DNA of 64,000 bases from Cyclobacteriaceae bacterium (GTDB taxonomy: Bacteria > Bacteroidota > Bacteroidia > Cytophagales > Cyclobacteriaceae). This document shows, piece by piece, positions 16,910-26,954 of the stretch (position 1 is the first letter of the stretch; each line of letters starts with the position of its first letter). Location: assembly GCA_028281285.1 (NCBI GenBank), contig JANQKF010000037.1, forward strand, positions 1-64,000. The letters are read 5' to 3'. The notes beneath the pieces are model-generated. The model saw only the letters and a program-made list of their open reading frames with translations, was not told the DNA's origin and did not search any database. The translations under genes were made by a program, and so were the position numbers.

Positions 16910-17932
16910 TTAAGCCCACACCTTTGTCCCAACCGAACAGTTTTTACACATTTCAATTTCACTTCTTGAACGAATAAGAGACGCTCTGAATTCCTTGTAA
17001 GGCTCACCCTTCCAGACACTTTTGAAAGACTCTTGAGCACTGTCACCTAACTGATAGTGTGCATCTTTATCGAAGCAGCATGGGACAACCTTGCCATCCC
17101 AGGTAATGACACATGAATGCCACATTTTCCAACAATGATTCTTTAACTCATTTTTGATATGCCACTGGCCATCAATGCCTTTTTTGTAACGTGCGTATTT
17201 CTCAATTGTGGGGATTAGGTCAGAGCCATTTTCGTAGTCATAGATTTGGGCAGTTTTGAAAACCACTTTGTCTACACCCAGTTCCCTGCCCAATCGTTCA
17301 GCTTCTTGGAGTTGGTGTTGGTTGGGCTTCACCACTAAATACTGAAATACCACATAAGGTGTCTTCGATCGTAGTTCTTTTTTCCATCGAATTACATTTT
17401 TCGTGCCCTGTATCACCTTATCGAGTTTTCCTCCTACACGGTATTGCTCATAGGTTTCCTGTGAAGTGCCATCCAGTGAAATAATCAATCGATCCAATCC
17501 TGATTCCACCGTCTTTTTGGAGACTTCATCAGACAAATAATGTGCGTTGGTGGATGTAGTGGTATAAACCTTCTTCTTTGAGGCAATTTGTACTTGATTC
17601 AAGAAAGATGGATTGAGATAGGGCTCGCCTTGAAAATAGAAAGTAAGGTAGCTCAACCTGGGTGAGAGTTCATTCATTAGTCTTTGGAATTGTTCATTCC
17701 CTAACATTCCGGTTGGTCTTGAAAAGCTTCGAAGACCACTTGGGCATTCAGGACATCTGAGGTTACAGGAAGTTGTTGGCTCGATTGAAATGGCGGTGGG
17801 CATTCCAAAATGAACAGGTGATTTGGAAAGTTTCGAAAACAGATAACTAAACACCAAAAGGAAAGCGTTCCAAGCTCTTAAAGGAGTCAGTTTGCTTATG
17901 AAATTCAGACTGTCTTGCCAGTTGCGATTCAC
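16910..17932 (-). CDS. Radical SAM/SPASM domain protein
   Basis: This encodes 340 residues. The radical SAM cluster motif CNLRCPEC (C56, C60, C63) lies after a hydrophobic stretch, and the glycine motif YFQGEPYLN near 107-115 fits the family. A C-terminal SPASM region has a Cys set in CWKMWHSCVITWDGKVVPCC and CKNC that would hold extra iron-sulfur clusters. Members modify peptides or cofactors. No peptide substrate or carrier gene is adjacent, so the substrate is unknown. An N-terminal hydrophobic patch at about 21-34 is probably not a signal peptide. Confidence 0.88.
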   Translation of the reverse strand: MNRNWQDSLNFISKLTPLRAWNAFLLVFSYLFSKLSKSPVHFGMPTAISIEPTTSCNLRCPECPSGLRSFSRPTGMLGNEQFQRLMNELSPRLSYLTFYFQGEPYLNPSFLNQVQIASKKKVYTTTSTNAHYLSDEVSKKTVESGLDRLIISLDGTSQETYEQYRVGGKLDKVIQGTKNVIRWKKELRSKTPYVVFQYLVVKPNQHQLQEAERLGRELGVDKVVFKTAQIYDYENGSDLIPTIEKYARYKKGIDGQWHIKNELKNHCWKMWHSCVITWDGKVVPCCFDKDAHYQLGDSAQESFKSVWKGEPYKEFRASLIRSRSEIEMCKNCSVGTKVWA

Positions 17933-18032
17933 TAGAAGATCAAATTACTCCCGACCTTTTTTGGATCAAAATTTGTAGCCTTTTTTCTCTCCAGCATGTC
18001 TTAATTAAGCCAAAACGATTAGATTTATCGCC

Positions 18033-19199
18033 ATGAGGAAACTCCTTATTCTTTTGTGCATGGTGTCGCCAGTCTGGCTCAATGCGCAAAACCTGACCCT
18101 GTCCAATCAGGCAGAAGTAAGTATTCTCACCTGTGGCCCGGGCGAGGAACTCGATGCTTTATTTGGTCATAATGCGCTCAGGATCAAAGATCCGATTTGG
18201 GGATTGGATAATGTCTATGACTATGGGGGGTTTGATTTCGACACACCAAATTTCTATACAAAGTTCACCTTGGGTAAACTACTATATGAGGTCAACTCCA
18301 GAGAGTTTTCTCATTTTATGAGAGCCTATGAATACTATGAGAGATGGGTATATGAGCAAGTGCTTGATATCGATTCAGTAGAAAAGCAGGAAATATTTGA
18401 TTTCGTTCAATGGAACATTAAGCCGGAAAACAAAAAGTATAAGTACGACTTCTTCTTTGATAATTGCGCTACCAAGTTACCAGTGATCATTAAGGAATTT
18501 CTCGGAGACAAAGTGTCCTTTGAAAATTACCTGACAGTTACCAGCTCATTTAGGGATCTGCTCAGGAAAGAAACCACCAGTATGCCCTGGATTAGTATGG
18601 GAATGGACATTGCCCTTGGTACACCTGTCGATTCTGCAGCCTCGTTGGAAGAGCATACGTTTTTGCCCGATTATGTATTGAGTACGTTAGAGAATGCGTA
18701 TATCACTGAAAATGGAGTAAAAAGACCCTTGGTGAAAAGCGCCAGAATGCTCTACGATTCCAATAAAGCCGAGCCAAAAGCAGGGATTCTCAACCCGATT
18801 TTGGTGTTTTCATTATTAGCCTTGGTTGTTCTGGGAATGACCCTCAGAGATATTAAACGAAATGGTCGAAGTCGGATTATGGATTTCATTATCCTGTTTC
18901 TGACCGGTTTTCTGGGATTAGCTGTCGTATTTCTGTGGTTTGGAAGTGAACATGCCGGGATGGCCAAAAATCTCAACGTACTTTGGGCATTTTTACCAAA
19001 TATCTATGTGGCCTTCCTGGTAGTAAGAAAGGACCCCCCGAGATGGGTAAGGGGCTATGTTCGCTTTCTTTTTATACTGTTGATCATGATGTTATTGGTA
19101 TGGGGTTTTGGAATTCAAATTTATGCCACGGCTTTCATTCCAATTATGATATTACTCGGTGCCCGATATATCTTTCTTTGGCAAAGAGGACTGGCATAG
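18033..19199 (+). CDS. DUF4105 (Lnb N-terminal periplasmic-like) protein with C-terminal membrane helices
   Basis: This encodes 388 residues. A signal ends at residue 19 (LNAQ). The first part (about 25-235) has CGPGEELDALFGHNALRI, VYDYGGFDFDTPNFYTKF and FFFDNCATKLP, which match DUF4105, the presumed papain-like fold first seen in lacto-N-biosidase (Lnb) proteins. Cys and His in these motifs may form a catalytic site. From about 250 onward there are about five hydrophobic helices. The fused architecture suggests a membrane-tethered periplasmic enzyme. Function is unknown. Confidence 0.85.
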   Translation: MRKLLILLCMVSPVWLNAQNLTLSNQAEVSILTCGPGEELDALFGHNALRIKDPIWGLDNVYDYGGFDFDTPNFYTKFTLGKLLYEVNSREFSHFMRAYEYYERWVYEQVLDIDSVEKQEIFDFVQWNIKPENKKYKYDFFFDNCATKLPVIIKEFLGDKVSFENYLTVTSSFRDLLRKETTSMPWISMGMDIALGTPVDSAASLEEHTFLPDYVLSTLENAYITENGVKRPLVKSARMLYDSNKAEPKAGILNPILVFSLLALVVLGMTLRDIKRNGRSRIMDFIILFLTGFLGLAVVFLWFGSEHAGMAKNLNVLWAFLPNIYVAFLVVRKDPPRWVRGYVRFLFILLIMMLLVWGFGIQIYATAFIPIMILLGARYIFLWQRGLA

Positions 19200-19694
19200 T
19201 CATCGAATGAGCTCGTCAATCGCATCTGAAATTATTCCTCCTTCAAATCCCTTCATTACCAAGTGCTGGGTAAGCTTGCCACGAATGACATAGTCACTGT
19301 TCCCTTTGAGGTTGGCATATTTCTTTTTTGCATGCTTCATTAATGTTGAGTAGTAGTCAGCGAGAGGGATTTCTTCCAGTCCTTTTTTTATACAATAGTC
19401 CGAAATCTTGTGCTGCTTAAGCCCTTGAATAATCTTACGCTTCCCCCAACCCTTTATTCTAAATTTCCCTCCGGCATAGGCTCTGGCAAATCGTTCCTCA
19501 TTAATGAAACCTTCCACAATGAGATCAGCCAGCACTTCTTCTACTTCGTCTTGGTGTAGCCCGTATTCGTAGAGCTTGTCTCGAACCTGCTGTTGAGATC
19601 TCTCTTGATAGGCGCAATAGTCAGCAGCTTTTATTTTGGCCTCTTTAGGTTCAAGCCGTTTTCGTTTCTTTTTGTCTTCCCAGTCAAAGGACAT
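19200..19694 (-). CDS. recX: RecX-family regulatory protein
   Basis: This encodes 164 residues. It shows the helical repeats of RecX, the modulator of RecA filaments, including ALDYCAYQERS-like AADYCAYQERSQQQVRDKL near 24-42, LIVEGFINEERFARAYAGGKFRIKGWGKRKI near 61-90, and a third weaker repeat. Length is normal. The recA gene is not in the window. It is convergent with the DUF4105 gene with no gap, and divergent from tpiA. Confidence 0.9.
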   Translation of the reverse strand: MSFDWEDKKKRKRLEPKEAKIKAADYCAYQERSQQQVRDKLYEYGLHQDEVEEVLADLIVEGFINEERFARAYAGGKFRIKGWGKRKIIQGLKQHKISDYCIKKGLEEIPLADYYSTLMKHAKKKYANLKGNSDYVIRGKLTQHLVMKGFEGGIISDAIDELIR

Positions 19695-19722
19695 TGATCT
19701 AAGATAGAATGATTTATCTTTG
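19694..19722 (+). promoter_or_regulatory. tpiA promoter
   Basis: TTG at 19694-19696, an 18-base spacer and TATCTTTG at 19715-19722 fit the Bacteroidota -33/-7 pattern. The tpiA ATG is 25 bases downstream. The -33 box overlaps the start of recX on the other strand. Confidence 0.55.
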
Positions 19723-19746
19723 GGCGAAATTAGAATCCGTTAGATA

Positions 19747-20508
19747 ATGAGAAAAAGAGTAGTAGCCGGTAACTGGAAAATGAACAAGACGCTTAACGAG
19801 GGATTAGCGTTGGCCTCAGAAGTAGTCAATATGGTGAATGATGAATTGACGGATGATGTCTCTGTCATATTATGCACACCTTTTGTTCATTTAAGTCAGG
19901 TCTCACGGATTGTAGAGGGTAGTGATAAAGTGTTTTTGGCTGCTCAAAATGTGAGTGAGCATCCTTCAGGAGCTTATACAGGTGATATTTCCGTAGATAT
20001 GATAAAATCAGTGGGCGCTACACATGTCATTCTAGGTCATAGTGAAAGGCGCGAATATCATAACGAAACGAATTCTCAGCTTGCAGCTCGTGTTGATCTT
20101 GCATTGAATAACGGGTTAGGGCCAATCTTCTGCTGTGGAGAATCCCTTGAAATCCGAGAAGAGGGAAACCATGTCCGGTTTGTCACCAACCAATTAGAAG
20201 AAAGCCTTTTTCATTTATCTGAAGACGATATTACAAAGGTTGTTATCGCCTATGAACCCATTTGGGCAATAGGCACAGGTGTAACGGCATCCACTGAGCA
20301 AGCCCAGGAAATGCACAAGGCTATTCGCGAATTCCTGGCCAATAAATACGGTGCTGATATTGCGAATGAAATATCAATTCTTTACGGAGGTAGCTGCAAG
20401 CCCAGTAACGCACCTGAATTGTTTGCACAAGCAGATGTTGATGGAGGGCTAATAGGAGGAGCTTCTCTCAAGTCCAGAGATTTCGTGGATATTGCGAAGT
20501 CATATTGA
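19747..20508 (+). CDS. tpiA: Triosephosphate isomerase
   Basis: This encodes 253 residues. All catalytic residues are present: GNWKMNK with K11, LGHSERR with H98, and AYEPIWAIGTG with E170. The phosphate-binding loops YGGS and GGLIGGASL close the barrel. It interconverts dihydroxyacetone phosphate and glyceraldehyde 3-phosphate. It has its own promoter and is followed four bases later by prmA, so these form a small operon. Confidence 0.97.
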   Translation: MRKRVVAGNWKMNKTLNEGLALASEVVNMVNDELTDDVSVILCTPFVHLSQVSRIVEGSDKVFLAAQNVSEHPSGAYTGDISVDMIKSVGATHVILGHSERREYHNETNSQLAARVDLALNNGLGPIFCCGESLEIREEGNHVRFVTNQLEESLFHLSEDDITKVVIAYEPIWAIGTGVTASTEQAQEMHKAIREFLANKYGADIANEISILYGGSCKPSNAPELFAQADVDGGLIGGASLKSRDFVDIAKSY

Positions 20509-20512
20509 GTTC

Positions 20513-21343
20513 ATGAATTTTATTGAGATCAAAGTCCATTGCAATGAGCCTTTTCGCGATATCCTGATCGCAGAAATGGGAGAATTGGATTTCGATTCAT
20601 TTGTAGAAACCGAAGTGGGATTTGATGCTTATATCCCCGAGTCTAACTTCAGCCATCCTGGATTACAGCAGCTCTTCAACAATTATCGGAAACAAACCAA
20701 GATATGGTATGAACTGAACAAGATTGCCAAGGAGAACTGGAACCTGGAATGGGAGAAAAACTATGACCCTATTAAGGTTGGGAGTCGAATTTATGTCAGA
20801 GCTTCTTTTCATCCTTCAAAACCAGAATTTGAATATGAAATAATCATTAACCCTCAAATGTCTTTCGGAACTGGGCATCATGAGACCACTCATCAGCTTT
20901 TGGAAATGCAGCTTGACCTCGATCACAATGATAAGAAGGTACTTGATGTAGGGTCCGGCACAGGTATTTTGGCGATAATGGCAAGCAAGCTGGGTGCTAG
21001 TGAGGTGAGTGCGACAGATATTGATGACTGGTGCATAGAGAACGCTGCTGAGAATTTTAAATTGAACGGGATATCGCCTAAAAACCTCTTATTGGGTGCC
21101 ATCTCAGGGTTAGAATTTGAGGAAAATTTCGACATTCTAATTGCCAACATTAACAAGAATGTTCTTCTGGAAGAGATACCCGAATATGTCAAATTATTGA
21201 ACTCTAATGGTCATTTATTCTTGAGTGGTTTCTATGAATCTGATGCTCAAGATTTAGTTGATAAGTGCAACTCTATGGGATTGGTAGAAATATCTCGAAG
21301 TTCGAAACGAGACTGGGCAGCACTTTTGCTAAAGAAAGTGTAA
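20513..21343 (+). CDS. prmA: Ribosomal protein L11 methyltransferase
   Basis: This encodes 276 residues from the ATG at 20513. A TTG at 20492 would add seven residues but overlap tpiA. The N-terminal substrate-binding domain is followed by a class I methyltransferase: INPQMSFGTGHHETTHQLL, VLDVGSGTGILAIMASKLG and ILIANINKNVL (the NPPF-like position). PrmA trimethylates residues of ribosomal protein L11. Length matches the Bacteroidota form. Confidence 0.95.
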   Translation: MNFIEIKVHCNEPFRDILIAEMGELDFDSFVETEVGFDAYIPESNFSHPGLQQLFNNYRKQTKIWYELNKIAKENWNLEWEKNYDPIKVGSRIYVRASFHPSKPEFEYEIIINPQMSFGTGHHETTHQLLEMQLDLDHNDKKVLDVGSGTGILAIMASKLGASEVSATDIDDWCIENAAENFKLNGISPKNLLLGAISGLEFEENFDILIANINKNVLLEEIPEYVKLLNSNGHLFLSGFYESDAQDLVDKCNSMGLVEISRSSKRDWAALLLKKV

Positions 21344-21404
21344 ATTTATTCAAAGAAACTCTCACCTAATGCGTTATACAATTTAGGCGCATTGTATCTA
21401 CTTC

Positions 21405-24400
21405 ATGAATCGAATGCAAAAGGTCATTATAATCCTCTTGGTGTCTTGCTTCGTTGCTATGCCCGGGCTTGGGCAAAATCTTAACTTTTCTGATAGTGTA
21501 TCACAATTTGGCTTATCTGTTAAAAAAGGATTGGAGAACCCTATAGGAGACGATTTTGCGGAATTGTGGGATCAGCAGAATTTCAATTCTGATCAAAAAT
21601 CCAGGATGATGAGCATCACCGAGAAAATGGTCGATAAACGATTCAAAGTGAGACCTCAATTCCTCAATTTTTTCGGGGCGATCAATTCAGCAGTCAGAAT
21701 TCAGAATATGCAAGGTGCTGAGTTGGATGGATTTCTTGAAACCACCGAGAAGGTACTAGACAAATATGAGAGGAAGGACATCTCTACCTATTTGAGCAAT
21801 GTGAACCTCTTCCTGAACGAAAATGCATTGTTCAAAAGCAATACGTACGACCTGGTGGTCAGGGGAGGAAGTTTCGTCTTCAAGTATGTTGACAATGAAG
21901 AAGAATTTGTCGAGGATGAGCCTGAGGACTTTTTTGACGAAGAGGAAGTAGAAGAAAAGTCTGCAGAAGAGCAATGGTCAAGCATTAATTGGGACGAGCT
22001 TAACAAATCAATGGAAGCTGTTGAAACCGAGGAGGAACCGAGTGACAGCTATGTTTCTGGAGGATTTGAAATTATACTACCACCGATTAAAGGAGCGGCC
22101 ATTGAATTTACCGGGGTAAACCTGGCCTTTGTGAACAGAAAAGATACTACCTGGCTTAAAGGGACGTCTGGTTCTGTCATAATAGAAAAGGGTCAATTTG
22201 TAGGAGAAAAAGGCAGGATGGATTGGTCCAATACACAAGTGCTTGGTCCCGAAGTTCATGCAGATCTCAAAGGTTATTCCTTTATGATCCAGGACAATAA
22301 GCTGACAGCCGAAAATGTGACCTTGACCTATCCTGAGAAGTTATTGGAGCCTATAGAGGGTGTTATGGAGTACGAGGGTGGTCAAACAAAAGCAAAGGCA
22401 CTGACTTATCCAAGGTTTAAATCCTATCGGCATGATATTACCCTTTCAAATTTTAGTAAAGGAGATGTTAGATATCGTGGTGGAGTAGCACTGAGAGGAG
22501 CAAATGTTTATAGTTCTTCAGCCTATGACCAGCTTTCGGTTATCGAAGCATTTGAAGAAGGAGAAAAACGATTTAAGGCAACATCAACCTTGTTTAATTT
22601 TCAGGAAGCTGACTCAATGATTACAGCCAGAGTGGCTGCAGTGATTATTTATCAAGGTAATGATTCTATTTACCATCCGGCAGTTCAGTTTGAGTATGAA
22701 ACGGATCGTTCGGTATTAAGGCTCCGATCTGCAAAGGGAGGATTCAATAACACTCCATATAATTCGTCTTATTTCAATATGGACATTACGGCCGATATGA
22801 TTGAATGGGATATCAAACAGGATTCTTTGGATATCTCGGTAGTTACTGCCAGAAGTGAGAAGCCGGTTGTAGTGGAATCAAGAGATTATTTTAGGAGGGA
22901 TCGATTCGAATCACTCTCAGGATTGCACAATTTTCATCCTTTGCTCATTCTTATTAACTATTCTAAAAAGATTAATAGCGTAGAATTCTCTCTCCTGGAT
23001 TTAGTGGAGGAGACAAAGATCAACGAGGCATTGCTTCGCAAAACAATGTTTGATCTTATGCAGAGTGGTTTAATAGATTTCGATGCTAGTCTTGGAGGGA
23101 TCAAAATCACACGAAAAGGGTTTCATTTCTACTTATCCCAATTCTATCGGAAAGATTATGACGATATGATCATTCCGTCAATAATTGGATCTGAGCCAAA
23201 TGCCACTCTTTATTTTAAAGATAATATACTTAAGATGCGTGGGGTTGAGAGTTTCTATGTGAGTGACTCCCTTGACGTGATCATCGAGCCCACCAATCGG
23301 GAGGTGACTATCCTTAAAAACCGTGACATTCAATTTGATGGAGTAATGAGCGCTGGAAACTTCCAGTTTTTGGGACAAGAGATCACTTTCAAGTATGACA
23401 GTTTTCTGGTCGATCTTCCAAAGATCGATTCAATCAAATTGCTGGTTGAAAATGAGCGCGGGAACAAACAAAAGCTAGACAATCAATTGGTCGATACTTC
23501 AGGTAAGTTATTCATCAACCAGCCCAACAATAAATCTGCGCTTCGTTCATTTCCGGAATTTCCAATCTTCAATTCGGATAAAAGAGCGGTAGTTTATTTT
23601 GATAAACCGGATGTTCTGGGAAGCGCCTATGACAGCACGGTCTACTTTGATGTTCCACCCTTTAGGCTTGATAGTGCGGCAGATGCCGATCCATCGACTT
23701 TGGCTTTTGAGGGTACGTTTACTTCGGGCGGCATCTTCCCAGATTTCAAGGAAAAACTCTTGGCCAATGAAGATAATTCGCTTGGATTCTTACATAGAGT
23801 TCCGGATGAAGGATATCCAATTTATGGTACCGAAGCTAGGTTGTATGATAACATCAGTTTAGATGCTCGTGGGTTGAGCTCTAGTGGTCAGATTGACTAT
23901 CTGACAAGTGTATTTGAGGTAGAAAGGTCAAGTTTCTTCCTGGATTCGCTCTATGCAGAAAATGGGCTGAAAGGTGAGATGAAGTCCGGAGATTTGAATG
24001 GGGCTTCCTTTCCATCAGTTGTCTTCAAAGACTACGAAATGAACTGGTTGGTAAAGAAGGACAGTATGCTCCTGAAAAGCCGTAGGGAGTCCTTTTTAGT
24101 TTATGATTCAATTGCTGAATTTGATGGGACAATGGTGGTCACAACAGAGGGCCTCAAGGGAGCTGGAGAATTTGCGCTGGACGGTTCTAATACCACTAGT
24201 GAAAAGTTGAGTTTTGAGGAAACCAGATTTGCCGCTAGAAATGCCGATTTTGAAATAGGTCCTGAAAACCCGAGACAAACTATCATGACAGGCGAGGACA
24301 TTAAGTTGGACTATGACCTCGCTGCCAAACTCGTGGACATTCAGCCAGAAAAACAAGGAGTAGCTGCCCTGGAACTTCCTTTTGCACAAGTCAAAACTTC

Positions 24401-26099
24401 GATACCTACAGCAGTCTGGGATATTGATGAAAAGGTAATTCGGATGAGTAAACCAGATACGGTGGATATAAGTCAGTCTTTTTTCTACACAACCAATGAG
24501 GCATTGGATTCCCTGGCATTTAACGCTTCTGGTGCTACCTATGATATTGACAAGCTTGAACTAAAGGCCGAAGGTATTCCTTATATCACGGTTGCCGATG
24601 CCAGAATTACCCCAGAAGGAAACACGGTAACGATACTTGAGAAATCCCGGATAGATCGGCTGACCAATGCCATAGTGGTAATTGATACCGCCAATGCTTT
24701 TCATAGGCTCTATGATGCTAATATTGATATCGTATCCAGAAATGAATTCAAGGGTGAAGGTACTTATCAATTGGTAAATACAGTGCAGGATACATTTGCT
24801 ATAAAGTTTAACGCTTTTGAATTGGTCACTGATGAAGAGGTAGGAACATATACCAAGTCCAGTGGAACAGTATCTGCTCAGCACAACTTGGTTGTTTCTC
24901 CTGGCTTCACATTTAAGGGAGATGTTTACATGTATGCCTACAGAAAAGCATTAGAACTGGATGGTGCAGTACGTTTGAACTTAAAGAAACTCCAAGGCAA
25001 AAATGTTTGGATTGAATATGCTTCTAATGATGACGTTCAGGAAGTGATTGTTGACTTCGACAATGCAAGAACCGAAGGAGGCGATCCATTAAATGCAGGC
25101 TTACACTTCAATAATGGTGACATCTACCTGTCTTTTATTACCGAAAAGAGAGGTTTTGACGATGATGACCTATTCATACCAAGAGGAGGATATCTAAGAT
25201 ATGATGCCGATACCAGTGCATTTAAAGTTCAAAATCCTAATAAACTGAATGGGTCGTCCTACTCTGGAAGCATGTTTGCCTATTATGAAGATACTCAAGA
25301 CGTTTCCTTTGAAGGAAAGCTGAACTTTGTTGGCCCGAATAATAAAGGGATGAGAGTAGAAGGTGCTGGAATTGGATTTGGAAACCTCGATTCCGCGGAT
25401 TATCAAATCGATGCGCTCTTAACAGTAGACTTTGACCTACCTGACGAGGCCTTTCCACAAATGGCTCAAAACCTCAAGGCTATGGGGGAGCAATTGGTAG
25501 TAAAAAGAGCTCATGATGATCGATCAGATCTTATATACAAAGTGGCTGAAATTATCGGTGATGAAGCAACTCGAGCTTGGGATAATATCAACCTTAGTTC
25601 TTACTCACCGTTGGTAGCAGCTTCGGAGAATTTGTTGAAAGACTTTGTAATAACCAAAGTGAATTTGAAATGGTCGAAGCAAAACAAAGCCTTTTATAGT
25701 GAGGGTAAAATTGGGTTGAGCAATGTAGGCAACGTTGACTTGAATATTGAAGTAGACGGTTTTGTGGAAATCAGAAAAACACCAGAAGGTGATTTCGTTA
25801 ACATTCTCCTTCAAATGACCGATGGAACATGGTATTACTTTGGCCACGATGGGGTGAGCTTAGCCACTTTTTCTTCCAATCCTGCGTATAACAATATTAT
25901 TCTTGCGGAATCCAATGTGGGTAAAGCTCGACCCGGATCATTTACCTTTTTTGCTGCAACTATTGAAGAAGTGATGGTTTGGGCAAGTGCCTACCAAAAA
26001 ATCTATTACGGTCTTGATGAGCCGTACCGACTGTTAATGGCGAATGAGTCATCCCAGACCTTAAAGAAGAAGGATAAGGATGAAGGTGATGGGTTCTAA
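21405..26099 (+). CDS. Giant secreted beta-rich protein of unknown function (1564 residues)
   Basis: A signal peptide at about 1-23 ends in GLGQ. Residues about 25-130 are helical, a Glu/Asp-rich linker covers about 160-210, and the rest is dominated by short alternating beta segments with repeated words such as FEG, YDS, VYFD, ADAR and VVID. This suggests a long beta-solenoid or groove, but I see no named domain. About residue 505-580 has a helical insert (HPLLILINYSKKINSVEFSL). The last 20 residues are charged. It ends 36 bases before the first TlpA-like gene. Codon use looks like its neighbours. Possible roles include envelope assembly or lipid/LPS handling, but this is speculation. Confidence 0.85.
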   Translation: MNRMQKVIIILLVSCFVAMPGLGQNLNFSDSVSQFGLSVKKGLENPIGDDFAELWDQQNFNSDQKSRMMSITEKMVDKRFKVRPQFLNFFGAINSAVRIQNMQGAELDGFLETTEKVLDKYERKDISTYLSNVNLFLNENALFKSNTYDLVVRGGSFVFKYVDNEEEFVEDEPEDFFDEEEVEEKSAEEQWSSINWDELNKSMEAVETEEEPSDSYVSGGFEIILPPIKGAAIEFTGVNLAFVNRKDTTWLKGTSGSVIIEKGQFVGEKGRMDWSNTQVLGPEVHADLKGYSFMIQDNKLTAENVTLTYPEKLLEPIEGVMEYEGGQTKAKALTYPRFKSYRHDITLSNFSKGDVRYRGGVALRGANVYSSSAYDQLSVIEAFEEGEKRFKATSTLFNFQEADSMITARVAAVIIYQGNDSIYHPAVQFEYETDRSVLRLRSAKGGFNNTPYNSSYFNMDITADMIEWDIKQDSLDISVVTARSEKPVVVESRDYFRRDRFESLSGLHNFHPLLILINYSKKINSVEFSLLDLVEETKINEALLRKTMFDLMQSGLIDFDASLGGIKITRKGFHFYLSQFYRKDYDDMIIPSIIGSEPNATLYFKDNILKMRGVESFYVSDSLDVIIEPTNREVTILKNRDIQFDGVMSAGNFQFLGQEITFKYDSFLVDLPKIDSIKLLVENERGNKQKLDNQLVDTSGKLFINQPNNKSALRSFPEFPIFNSDKRAVVYFDKPDVLGSAYDSTVYFDVPPFRLDSAADADPSTLAFEGTFTSGGIFPDFKEKLLANEDNSLGFLHRVPDEGYPIYGTEARLYDNISLDARGLSSSGQIDYLTSVFEVERSSFFLDSLYAENGLKGEMKSGDLNGASFPSVVFKDYEMNWLVKKDSMLLKSRRESFLVYDSIAEFDGTMVVTTEGLKGAGEFALDGSNTTSEKLSFEETRFAARNADFEIGPENPRQTIMTGEDIKLDYDLAAKLVDIQPEKQGVAALELPFAQVKTSIPTAVWDIDEKVIRMSKPDTVDISQSFFYTTNEALDSLAFNASGATYDIDKLELKAEGIPYITVADARITPEGNTVTILEKSRIDRLTNAIVVIDTANAFHRLYDANIDIVSRNEFKGEGTYQLVNTVQDTFAIKFNAFELVTDEEVGTYTKSSGTVSAQHNLVVSPGFTFKGDVYMYAYRKALELDGAVRLNLKKLQGKNVWIEYASNDDVQEVIVDFDNARTEGGDPLNAGLHFNNGDIYLSFITEKRGFDDDDLFIPRGGYLRYDADTSAFKVQNPNKLNGSSYSGSMFAYYEDTQDVSFEGKLNFVGPNNKGMRVEGAGIGFGNLDSADYQIDALLTVDFDLPDEAFPQMAQNLKAMGEQLVVKRAHDDRSDLIYKVAEIIGDEATRAWDNINLSSYSPLVAASENLLKDFVITKVNLKWSKQNKAFYSEGKIGLSNVGNVDLNIEVDGFVEIRKTPEGDFVNILLQMTDGTWYYFGHDGVSLATFSSNPAYNNIILAESNVGKARPGSFTFFAATIEEVMVWASAYQKIYYGLDEPYRLLMANESSQTLKKKDKDEGDGF

Positions 26100-26135
26100 T
26101 AATTCCCTAACTTGTACCTAAATCAGGTTGATCAG

Positions 26136-26894
26136 ATGAAACCGTCTAAGACTTTTATTACTCTCCTATTTTTAGTCTTGTCTGTTGGGTTGGTGACAGC
26201 TCAGAAATACAAATTCCTTCCTTCAAAACTTCATAAGCTGAGTGGGCAGGAACTCAAGGGCAAAGGCTTGGCTTTTACCTTAGATGCGTTCGATCAGGAA
26301 GGCAAAAAACTTGATCAGATTCAGAGAATGCAGTACTCCTCCAGCCCCAAGTATGTAATGGAGGTTTATGGTAATAAGCGGGGAGTACCACAAGCGGTTG
26401 TTTTTAGAGCATCCAATGAAGAAGAATACGATAGAAAGCTAAATGCTTTTATGAAACGGGATAATACCGGAGATTGGAAAGATACAGAGGCACCTTCATT
26501 TGCGGTTATGGATATGCAGGGCAACGGGCTGAATCTATCTGAGTTGAAAGGAAAGATTATTGCATTGAATTTTTGGTTTATAGGCTGCAAGCCCTGCATT
26601 GTAGAAATGCCCGAGTTGAACGAAATGGTTGAGAAGTACAAGGAAGAGGATGTTGTATTCGTTGCAGTAGCTTTAGATGAAAAAACCAAGCTTGAGCCAT
26701 TCTTGCAGAGAATACCATTCCATTATGATATCGTACCAGAGGGTGAACGAATTGCCCAACTCTACAATGTTGTCGGATATCCGACCCATTTCCTGATCGA
26801 CAAAGAAGGCAAAGTGCAATTCTTCAACAGGGGATATAACGGAGCTCTGGTGAGCATCCTCGACAAAAGAATAGAAGGGCTTTTGCAAAAATGA
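26136..26894 (+). CDS. TlpA-family thiol-disulfide oxidoreductase, first tandem copy
   Basis: This encodes 252 residues. I chose the ATG at 26136; the TTG at 26112 would add eight residues before a good signal peptide, which ends at LVTAQ. A roughly 110-residue N-terminal region of unknown fold precedes a thioredoxin domain with WFIGCKPCIVEMPELNE, where C151 and C154 form the redox pair. It ends with a cis-Pro region GYPTHFLID. It is predicted to act in the periplasm as a reductase. The next gene is a full-length paralogue of the same length. Confidence 0.9.
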   Translation: MKPSKTFITLLFLVLSVGLVTAQKYKFLPSKLHKLSGQELKGKGLAFTLDAFDQEGKKLDQIQRMQYSSSPKYVMEVYGNKRGVPQAVVFRASNEEEYDRKLNAFMKRDNTGDWKDTEAPSFAVMDMQGNGLNLSELKGKIIALNFWFIGCKPCIVEMPELNEMVEKYKEEDVVFVAVALDEKTKLEPFLQRIPFHYDIVPEGERIAQLYNVVGYPTHFLIDKEGKVQFFNRGYNGALVSILDKRIEGLLQK

Positions 26895-26954
26895 TCGTGC
26901 CAAATACAGGCTACTTTATTTTATTAAATTCAATCTCGAAAAGTTGATTTAGCT

